A stretch of 64,000 bases of DNA from Notamacropus eugenii (Eukaryota > Chordata > Mammalia > Diprotodontia > Macropodidae). A program made the position numbers and the translations under genes. Shown here piece after piece: positions 44,201 through 64,000 of the stretch. Location of the stretch: the NCBI RefSeq assembly GCF_028372415.1, contig NC_092873.1:349641390-349705389 (forward strand), in the 5' to 3' direction. A model generated the notes under the pieces. The model had not been told where the DNA came from, made no database searches, and was given only the letters and a program-made list of their open reading frames with translations. Every line of letters begins with the position of its first letter. Position 1 is the stretch's first letter.

Positions 44201-44748
44201 TGAGAGGTCAGTCATTAAACATTTATTAAGCACCTTTTATGTGCTAGGCACACTACTGAGTACTGGGAAAGGCCTGGGCATCCTCAGAGAGACCCAGCAC
44301 AGAAGCATGGCACAGTGCTGGTGCCCAGGCCCTCCAAGCCACTGTGGCCTTTAGGTCATCTGTACTTTGGGAATTCCTGTTTAGCCTGCTGTGCTCTTCC
44401 TCCTCTCCCTTTGCAGTGACATCCCCACGTTCCCCTTCCACCTGGCTGCTGCTCCGACGAATTCAAGCTGAGTCTGGGGCCAGAGGACTCTTTGCAGGTG
44501 GGCATCAAGGGGAGTGGGGGCATCTTCAGGAGGAGGAAAGGGATGCAGGTGTGAGCAAGGGGCAGGGTTCTTGGAGCTCTCTCTATTCAGGTCCTAACCC
44601 CAGACTTTTGCCTTTGCTCTTTCCCCAAGGCTTCCTCCCACGGATCATCAAAGCAGCCCCCTCCTGTGCCATCATGATCAGCACCTATGAATTTAGCAAA
44701 AATTTTTTCCAGAGACTGAACCTGGAAAAATGCCCTCGGGGACCCTGA
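41243..44748 (+). CDS. SLC25A39: SLC25A39, mitochondrial glutathione carrier, 11 coding exons, 352 aa
   Basis: Coding exons are 41243-41327, 41414-41473, 41661-41705, 42185-42294, 42531-42598, 42840-42964, 43239-43412, 43661-43770, 44125-44206, 44417-44497 and 44630-44748. All introns are GT-AG and every phase joins, giving 1059 nt. The protein begins MAEKAPGGISPLQQMVASGT and matches human SLC25A39 (351-359 aa) throughout. All three mitochondrial carrier signatures are visible: PLDVVK (31-36), PLELVR (173-178) and PFDVVK (267-272). The matrix loop keeps four cysteines (66, 70, 80, 86), at the positions of human Cys74/78/88/94 once an 8-residue isoform difference is allowed for; these are reported to sense iron-sulfur status and control turnover by AFG3L2. 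The family imports glutathione across the inner mitochondrial membrane. The exon 4-5 junction reads YTKWKC, as in the shorter human isoform. The first in-frame ATG is chosen because it gives the family N terminus. The gene converges on RUNDC3A. Confidence 0.97.
43855..43990 (-). repeat. MIR relic in SLC25A39 intron 9
   Basis: tacacatgtagagatggtga, ggttgcagaacttgtggggg and ccagtccttttgcctttg are degraded antisense MIR. Confidence 0.4.
44212..44275 (-). repeat. L2/MIR 3' end in SLC25A39 intron 10
   Basis: cattaaacatttattaagca and ccttttatgtgctaggcaca. Confidence 0.65.
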
Positions 44749-45375
44749 GGGGAGAGTGGGAGAGAGAAATGGAAGCTACCAACCTCCAAGGTCTCCTGAG
44801 GAGACCAACTGTGGCCCTCAGCAGGAAGAGGGAACTTAAGACAAACCTTTCTTATCATGGGGGCTTGTGAAGCAGAGTGTCACCCTCTGTTCTGTATGGT
44901 CGAGGGTGAGTGACATGCCCACTCCACCTTCCCTACTACCTGGCAGTACTAGGGTACCATGCAGGGAACAAAACTCCCCACTTTTTTCATATTTTCTTCC
45001 CACTTTCCTACAGACCAAATGCCCCCAGCTCTTGGTTCACCCCCTCCTTCCTCAGAAACAGAATCTGCTGTTGCCCCTTTGTTTTTTCCTCTGGACATCT
45101 GTCTCAGTCCCTGGTCCTGCTTTGTCTTAATCTCCCTCTTGTTGAATCCTTTAGATCCAAAAATGATGCTTTTCTGTTCTCTTGGCTCTGACTCTTGGTG
45201 CTTGTGGGTTGACAAGGGGCAGGAGCCCAAGCAGTGGGCAAGGAGGCTCCTGGGCCCAAACAGGCCCTCCTTAGGGGAGGGAACTTCCCTGGGTTGAGTG
45301 ATGACTGACCAGCCTGGCAGACCCACCTTCTATACACAACTTTGTGTGCACATTCCAGACCCACAGACAAGTCAC
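44749..45375. other. Convergent intergenic gap / SLC25A39 3' UTR
   Basis: The SLC25A39 stop and the predicted RUNDC3A cleavage site are only about 630 bases apart. I see no AATAAA or ATTAAA on the + strand in this gap. The nearest degenerate candidate is gacaaacctttcttatc near 44840. No other gene is visible here. The open frames are short, mutually overlapping and lack protein-like composition. Confidence 0.6.
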
Positions 45376-45390
45376 ATCATTTCTTCAACT

Positions 45391-45396
45391 TTTATT
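45391..45396 (-). terminator. RUNDC3A: RUNDC3A poly(A) signal AATAAA
   Basis: The + strand reads tttatt, so the - strand reads AATAAA about 440 bases past the RUNDC3A stop codon. Cleavage would fall near 45,375. No other - strand AATAAA was seen between the stop and this point. The 3' UTR would be 45,375-45,832. Confidence 0.75.
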
Positions 45397-45832
45397 TTTG
45401 CCTCTTCCCCTCCACTGAGCCCCCCAGGGGCTCGAGGAGGGGTGGATGGCCCAAGGGGTTTCCATAGAGACAGAGGAGACAAGTGGTAAGGAGTGGATAC
45501 TGTTAACCCAACTCCCCAGGTTTTAGAGGGGGGAGAAGACTGTGCCCAAGCCTTTCTTTCTCCCCCTCCCCAAGAGCCTGATGTAAGGATGGGGGAGAAG
45601 AGTGAACTCCATCCAGGGCTTTCTTCTCCTCCCTTCCCATATTCCCAGTGGTATTGCAGGGCCTTTCCCAGACCAGGTAGCTTTTCCATCTGATCTCACG
45701 TCTGACCCCTTCCTCCCAAGCTGCCAGATCAGCTGTGGCTCTTCAGTGGGAAAGGAGGAGTGATGATGGCTGGAGGTTCCACAAGAACTGAGGGGAGGGC
45801 CAAATGTCCAGCCTGGTGGGGCAGTGCTGGGC

Positions 45833-57949
<12,117 letters not shown>

Positions 57950-58124
57950 CTACCTTTACCCCGTTCCCTGGCAGCCCTACCGGCTCAGGGCTGGGCTCTC
58001 AGCCGGCCCCAATCCCCCTTCCCCTCCCTAGCCATCCCCCTGATTCCACACTGAGAGCCCCCGGCACCCCACCCCCTCTCTCCCCAAGTGACTGAAGCTC
58101 CGCAGCAAAACAAGGTCCGGGGAG

Positions 58125-58145
58125 GGAGCTCTCCGTGGTGCTGAG
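58125..58145 (-). promoter_or_regulatory. RUNDC3A: RE1/NRSE (REST) silencer-like site
   Basis: On the - strand this 21-mer has the left half-site TCAGCACC, the correct spacing, then GGAGAGC where the consensus has GGACAGC. By hand it agrees with the 21-base REST consensus at 17 of 21 positions. It lies about 235-255 bases upstream of the RUNDC3A start codon. REST represses neuronal genes outside neurons through such sites, and RUNDC3A is a neuronal gene, so context supports function. Binding itself is inferred. Confidence 0.7.
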
Positions 58146-58219
58146 CCTGCCTGCGCCCTGTTCTCCCCCTCCCCACCCCCAACCCTCCCGGTCCCCGCTC
58201 CACCTCTTTCCTCCCTCGA

Positions 58220-58227
58220 TGACGTAA
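58220..58227. promoter_or_regulatory. CRE-like site TGACGTAA
   Basis: TGACGTAA is a one-base variant of the cAMP response element TGACGTCA. It lies about 330 bases upstream of the RUNDC3A start codon and 75 bases beyond the RE1-like site. CREB/ATF sites are frequent in neuronal promoters. An 8-base match alone is weak. Confidence 0.4.
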
Positions 58228-58499
58228 GGGCCCCCAGGACCCGCCCTCCGACAGGCTAGGGTCCAATCCGAGGAGGGGTGCAGGGTTTGGGTGTTAGGGA
58301 AGAAGGGAGGCCCAGGGCCGAGCATGGAGAGGGCCCTTGAAAAGACTGGAAAGCTACGTAGCCAATTCACCCGGCCCGGGAAAGGGGGAGTGGGGGGGGG
58401 GGGGGGCGAAGAGGGGGATGGGGAGAGGGCAGAAGAGGGGAGGAGCCTAATGGCCACAACCCACATCCTAACCCGGGGACGATCTGTGATCTCCAGTCT

Positions 58500-60440
58500 C
58501 TGAGTTGGTATCTCTAGCTCCTCTAATCTCTACCACCTGACCTTGAGCATCTCTCGGCCTCTGAACCTTGACCAGGAGACCTGATACCCTTTCGTATATT
58601 ACATCTTTCTATCTGATCTCTCCCTACCTGTCTGTCCCAAGGAAACGCAGAAGCCGGATCTGTTTGTTGGTCTCTGGATGAAGGATAGCACTAGATCCAA
58701 GTCCCTGCAGTTTGCAGGAGGAAGCCAGAGAAACACGGGGGTGGGGGAGGTCATGGTCATTCTTGAGCTAGTTACGTGTTGGGATATCTGCAGAGGGTGC
58801 CAGCCTAGATACCAGCTTCTCTGACTCCCCCACCCACCCACACCCCCAGCATCCCCAATGGAAGGCAGGGCCAACTGTCCAGATGGGGACTGGCATTAAC
58901 CCTTCCACTGCCAGAGTGTGCCTCCCCGTGCCATCTGCCAGCTCTGAGTAAGGCCATAAACTGGGCACAGAGCCACTTGGGCCCTTCCTGTCACATGGGC
59001 CCCAGCCAGCTGATCATAGTCTCCCTCACCCAGGGATGTGAGGAAATTAAAGCACAAACCTGACTTCCTCCCCAACTCTCCGCCTCCCCACACTCCTTCC
59101 ATGACACCACAACCTTCTCTCTAAACAGCTTTCACATTACCCTTGTTCCCATCTACCCACCACCTTCCTGCCTTCTCGCTCACCCAGAAACTTCATTCTC
59201 TTCCCCCATTTTTTCCCCTAGCTCACTGATTGCCTGGTACTTCTGTCCTCCAAGAAACTTTGATTGAGGGAGAAGAGAAGTGTCTCTCTGTTCCACCTCA
59301 ATGTTCTACTCCAATTTGTGCACTGCCCCCAACCCTGCTCCTTTTTATGATTCTATGATTATGGCCAGAAAGAATTTTTGTTCTTAGATTTTGTTCTTTA
59401 CTGACTCCAGGTTTCAAACCCAAGATCCTGCCTGGCCTCCCAATCTCCTTACCTTTCTTAACTCCTAACTCACCCTAGGAAGTACTTCTGCTTTTAGACT
59501 TACAGCTGGGGTCTGTCATCATATTCTTCAAGAGCAAATATACTCATCTCCCATTCTAGTTCTAATAGTACCTGACGTATATGACCTAATTCTCTCTTGC
59601 TGCAAAGTAAGTCTGTTTCCTCTTTCTTTATCCCCTTTGGCAATAGTGGATACCAGAAAGAATGAATATTCCTTCAGTCTGCTTTCCCACTTTTCTACAC
59701 ATCCAAAATCTTAGAATCCCAAGTTGGGAAAGTTGTGAGAGAGAAAAGCAAGAGCAGAGTAGGTTGAACTCAGATCAATCCACTGATAAGGTAGATTCAG
59801 AATTGAAATAAAACAAGGCATTTGTAGTTGAACAATTAACAAAAGGACATTCACTTTGGTCAAAGTAGAAGGCTATGTGACAAGGATAGGTACTGAGGCC
59901 ACCTCAGGTTATTCAGCTGAGAGAAATTCCCTTGCTTAAGTTGCCCTTTATGATCCACCAGCCAGGCATCCAAGAGGATTCTGGGAGCTACCTCTGCCTA
60001 TTTTGTACCATGTCCTGGCTCCCTCAGGCCATGGTATCAACAGTCTGGGTTGAACCAATCACAAATCTCAAGGATGATCTCAATATATTTTAAGGGAAAA
60101 AATGGGTTCATCTATTGCTTGATAGTAGAGTCCTTAGGGTCTTCTTGTGGAACTTCTACCAATTGAATGACTTTAGGACTATTATTGGTCAACCCAAATG
60201 CCTGATATTCAAAAGTATAAAATATAGTCAGGAAAGGAAAAAGAGAAAAAGAAAAACTAAGACATATATATGGCAAAACCCAAAACAAAGAGACCAAAGT
60301 TTCAGAAAGGGTCAAATCTTAAGTCTAAATATTTAGGTCCATAAGGTAGGTGATGCCAAATTTCTGCAGTTCACAGTGGGTCTCAACGTAAAAAAAGTGA
60401 CCATTACTAGAAACAGCACCAGGGACATTAAGGCTACAGC
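58500..60440. other. Unassigned sequence upstream of RUNDC3A
   Basis: I see no exon of SLC4A1, the next human neighbour, and no clear repeat family. Short open frames are mutually overlapping. Confidence 0.35.
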
Positions 60441-62240
60441 ATAGATGATGACACTTCCTGCCTGGTCACTATGAAGGAGCAGAGAGAATTGCCCCAGACT
60501 GCCACCTGCTTAGTTTCACTGGCTCACCAGCCAGGGCCTTCCCCTTCCAGGAAACCCCATGGAATCAAGGAGGGGGGAAGTAAAGGGAGGGAGAGCGCAC
60601 ATCTCTTTGTTCAACGAGAGGCTTCTGAGAGAATGCCCTCCCTTCATCTGTGGGGACTGGTTAGATGTTTCCATCACTCCTTGTTGCCACAAAGCAAACA
60701 TCTTCCCAACAATGCCACCTTTTGGTCCTCCCTGGGGAGGAATTGTTCAATGATCCCTGCTTGTTGTATTGGAAGTCTTGTGGAGAGGCCCATCAATTGT
60801 ACATTATACGAATCAATGGATTACAATGGGCCTGCTTTTTGTCACTGCACAAGCTGGTGTTCCCTCTTCTGCCCCTGGTCTGCCACTGGAAGCTATTTCC
60901 TCAACTGTCTCCTGCCATTGAGGTCCATATCCCTACTCACTGTCTCCCTACCTCCAACCCCCATCTCCCCTGCTATTACCACTAAGGCCTGCATCCCTGC
61001 CTCTGTCAAGGTCAATTGTTACCCTATGTGTCAGGATAGAACAACTGCCATTGTTAGAGTGTTTCTGAAGACCTGAGCACCATGTGTGGTCACTATTGGA
61101 ACCTGATTCTGTCCTCTTATACAGATGGTTGCAGCAGTGTGGCTGCCCCCTTGTGCTTTGCAGGAGTGTTGTGGGCACTGCTTAGACTCTGCTCTCCAAA
61201 AGGACCTACATGTCCAAAAATATTTCTAGTAGCTCTTTTTGTGGGGGCAAAGATTTGGAAATTGAGGCAATGCTCGTCAATGGGGGAATGGCCGAAAATG
61301 CTGTGGTATATAATTGTGATGGCATACTATTGTTTTATAAGAAATGATGAGCAGGATGGTTTCAGAAAAATCTGGGAAGATTTATATGAACTGATCCAGA
61401 GTGAAGTGAGCAGAAGAAGGAGAAAGCTATACACAGTAACAGCAATATTGTACAATGATCAACCATGAATAATTTAGCTTTTCTCAGCAATATAATGATC
61501 CATTATATTGGCAACACAGGCAATTCCAAAGAACTCATAATGAAAAATCCTATCCATCTCCAGAGAAAGAACTGATGGAATGTGAATACAGACCACAGCA
61601 TACTATCTTTCTTTCCCTTTTTCTTTCTTTCTTTTTTTTTTTTTGGTTCAAGTTTTCTTCCATAAAATGACTAATATAGAAATATGTTTTACTTATTTGC
61701 ACATATATAACTTATATCAGATTGCTTATTGTCTCAGGGAGGGGAGAAGAAAGAGGGACAGAATTTGGAACTCAAAATTTAAAAAAAATGTTTAAAATTG
61801 CTTTTACATGTAATTGAAGAAAAAATAAAAATTAATTTTTAAAAAAGACTGCTGTCCTGTGCTTGGCAGAAGTACTATGGGTGCAGCTAAGACTCTGCCC
61901 TCTTGTGCTGGGTCCAAGTGGGCCAGGGTGTCATTGCATTTAGCTGTTCCACCTGTGTGTATGAAGTCAGGACCTACCACAATGGATGGATCTGGCAACT
62001 CCAAAAGATTTTGGACAATCATGTCAGGGCTCAGGATTCCCTTCTTGTCAAGGATCATCCTCTCCAATGCAAGAAATTCCTCTTTTGGCTAGTCAGTAAC
62101 CACTGAGGGGTCCAAGATTTGCTGATGACTTGAACTCACAAGGCTGCCACAAAGTCTAGAGATGACCAGCTCAGGGGTGCCCACTTATCCTCAGGATATA
62201 AAAACAACAAAAACAACCAAAAACCCCACCCAACAATGAC
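60440..62240. repeat. Unclassified block split by an L1 3' end
   Basis: The left part holds a 201-codon + strand frame (60471-61076) that is Cys/Ser/Pro-rich and matches no family I recognise. The right part starts at 61846. A stretch of about 57 bp before the L1 (61142-61198) and one just after it (61847-61903) are roughly 75% alike, too long and diverged for a target duplication. It could be an old unclassified dispersed repeat or virus-like relic. I do not assign it. Confidence 0.3.
61200..61845 (+). repeat. L1 LINE 3' end, 5' truncated
   Basis: The frame GAKIWKLRQCSSMGEWPKML then WYIIVMAYYCFIRND is the C terminus of L1 ORF2. The 3' UTR ends in an A-rich tail (aaaaataaaaattaattttt). Confidence 0.85.
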
Positions 62241-62279
62241 AAAACCTGAGGCTGGAGAATGTGCCTGGGATCTGAGCTT

Positions 62280-62360
62280 GGAGTGGGAGAGAGAGAAAGA
62301 GAGAGACAGAGACAGAGACAGAGAGATAGAGACAGAGAGACAGAGACACAGAGAGAGATT
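62280..62360 (+). repeat. GA/GACA simple repeat
   Basis: gagagagaaagagagagaca followed by gacagagacagaga units. Confidence 0.9.
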
Positions 62361-62616
62361 GAAATTAAGAGTTATAGTTCAGTTTAAAGTGAGAGTGGAA
62401 ACATTTTAAAATAATGTAGCATGCTTGCCTATCCTCAGCAAATTGCGCTCCTGAGAAGAATTAAGTATTGACCTTCCAAGTGCCTCCTCCAAAGGCTAGC
62501 ACCAAAAAACCACAACAGAGTCCATGTGGCAAAATTCTGATTGACTTTTCAAATGCTAAATTAAAAAATAAACAAATAAACAAACAATAAACAAAACCCA
62601 AACAGGATACAGCTCC

Positions 62617-62945
62617 TGACTCGGGGTTATTTTCTCTGACCTGAAATGCTTTCCCTTTTCATTTCCACTCCTGTATTCCCTGGTTTATTCAAGTCTCAGC
62701 TAAAATCCCACCTTCTACAAGAAGTCTCCCTCCTAATTCTAGGGCCTTCCCTCTGTTGGTTATTTCAAATTTATCATGCATACAGCTTGCTTGGACCTAG
62801 ATTTTTGCATATTGTCCTCCACATTAGACTGAGAGCACCTTCAGAACTGGAACTGTCTTTTACCTTTCTTTGTATCTCCAGTGCTTACTATAGTGCCTGC
62901 CACATAGTACACACTTAATAAATGTTTGCTGACTGATTGGTTTGC
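62617..62945 (+). repeat. L2 LINE 3' end
   Basis: aatcccaccttctacaagaa, ccttccctctgttggttatt, cattagactgagagcacctt and acttaataaatgtttgctga are the classic L2 3' end. Confidence 0.9.
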
Positions 62946-63111
62946 ATTCTCTTATGGTGGCCTCATGCTAGCTCTCAACAGATTGTCTATTTCCATATAC
63001 AATTATAGGACTGAGGATTGTTGGTTCAGCTGCTCTGTTATTTCCAAAAAGTCATTCAAAACCAAACAGTCATTTCTTCATTCATACACAAATACAAATC
63101 CCTTAAAGCTG

Positions 63112-63354
63112 AGGCAGCTAGGTGGAGCAGTGGATAGAGAGCTAAGACTGAAGTAAGGAAGACCTGAGTTCAAATCTGACATCCGACACTTACTAGCTGT
63201 ATGACCCTGACAAGTCATTTAATCCTATATTTCTCAGTTTCCTTATCTGTAATAATGAGCTGGAGAAGAAAAGGGCAAACCACTCTCTGTTTGCTGAGAA
63301 AAATTCCAAATGGAGAACAATCAGATAGGACTGAAATGACTGAACAACAATAGC
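63112..63354 (+). repeat. MAR1 SINE
   Basis: gaggcagctaggtggagcag, cctgagttcaaatctgacat and gagctggagaagaaaagggc. Confidence 0.9.
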
Positions 63355-63429
63355 AAAAGCTGGGAGTGACTCTCTTGAGCAGTACAAAAGCATCTGGTCC
63401 TAGCAAGGACAGGGCAGCACCGGAGGGTT

Positions 63430-63505
63430 GTGCTGAGGATATAAAGAAAGACAAAAGACAGTTCTTGCACTCAAGGATCTTTAATAGGAGGAGACAACAC
63501 TCAGA
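63430..63505 (-). repeat. L2 3'-end fragment
   Basis: agacaaaagacagttcttgc and ggaggagacaac match the antisense L2 end. Confidence 0.5.
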
Positions 63506-63889
63506 AAGAATTTTGGTGGGAGGCATGATGGAGATGTCTAGAAGAGTGTGGAAAAGGAAGAAAGAGAGATGTCCTGGTGCTCTGCTTCAATGAACAGCAA
63601 GAGAGGAACTCTCCACCCTCCAACCTGAGGGAAGGAGAGGCTACAGGGTCAGCAGGTCTCATGAGGTATGAGTTCCAAGGCTGAAGTGATGAAGGATGAA
63701 CAGGTAGAGGAGTCTGGCCAGAGGGGGAAAGGAACTGAGTTCTAAAGAAATCTCTAGAAGAACTTAGAGACAATTTAAATCACCAAGCCAGAAAGGTCCA
63801 GGACAACATAGCTGGTGAGCCTAAAAGACAGGTTAGTGCAATTGTCTCCCAGGTGGCTGACTGACTGAATGGTTGAAAGTTCTCTCAAG

Positions 63890-63950
63890 GGGAAGAAGAA
63901 GAGGAGGAAGAAGAAGAGAGGAGGAGGAAGAAGAGGAGGAGGAAGAATAC
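63890..63950 (+). repeat. GAA/GGA simple repeat
   Basis: gaagaagaagaggaggaaga and related units. Confidence 0.9.
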
Positions 63951-64000
63951 CAAGCAGCACCAAAGGTATTGTAGCTCTAAAGATTCCCCCAAATCAATCA

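Noticed and set aside
60471-61076. 201-codon frame, considered as a host gene or a viral envelope-like remnant
   Set aside because: No start context, signal, domain or partner exon that I recognise, and it sits in an unclassified repeat-like block. Not called as a gene, and not assigned to any virus-like family.

Overview
This window looks like nuclear DNA from a marsupial. It has spliced vertebrate genes with GT-AG introns and a CpG-island promoter. Its repeats are CORE-SINEs of the MAR1 and WALLSI/WSINE types (heads reading gcagctaggtgg, bodies reading ggaaatggcaaaccactcc), L2 and MIR, CR1/L3, RTE, and L1 or ORF1-only 'half-L1' LINEs. The WALLSI-type SINEs hint at an Australian lineage, but I cannot name the species.

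Two host genes can be read exon by exon, and they converge tail to tail. SLC25A39, the mitochondrial glutathione carrier, is on the + strand. Its untranslated first exon lies in a CpG island near 39.6-39.9 kb and its 11 coding exons span 41,243-44,748, giving 352 residues. RUNDC3A, a neuronal RUN-domain protein that binds Rap2, is on the - strand. Its 11 coding exons run from 57,892 down to 45,833, giving 439 residues, with a poly(A) signal at 45,391-45,396. The same tail-to-tail pair lies on human 17q21.31. The next human neighbours, GRN beside SLC25A39 and SLC4A1 beside RUNDC3A, were not found here and should lie outside the window.

Bases 1-38,600 hold no host exon I can support. They are layered LINEs and SINEs: L1-type pieces, an interrupted CR1/L3 (6.4-9.1 kb), a Dong/R4-like LINE with a SINE inside it and an RTE inside the SINE (10.0-12.5 kb), an L2 carrying a solo LTR fossil and a MIR (13.3-14.8 kb), an RTE copy with an inverted 5' part that was later split by an ORF1-only L1 relative with a 17-bp target duplication (16.45-20.3 kb), and a run of minus-strand L1-type copies (20.4-22.6 and 25.4-35.6 kb). 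Bases 58,500-64,000 are intergenic again, with an L1 3' end, an L2 3' end, a MAR1 SINE and an unclassified block.

The regulatory sequence fits the genes. SLC25A39 has an NRF-1-type GCGCACGCGC site and an upstream ORF that, after splicing, would end in a TAATG overlap with the main start codon. RUNDC3A has a close match to the RE1/NRSF neuronal silencer and a CRE-like TGACGTAA site just upstream. I found no undescribed host system. The best leads are the SLC25A39 uORF, the RE1 site, the apparent lack of a canonical SLC25A39 poly(A) signal in the convergent gap, and the nested retroelements.
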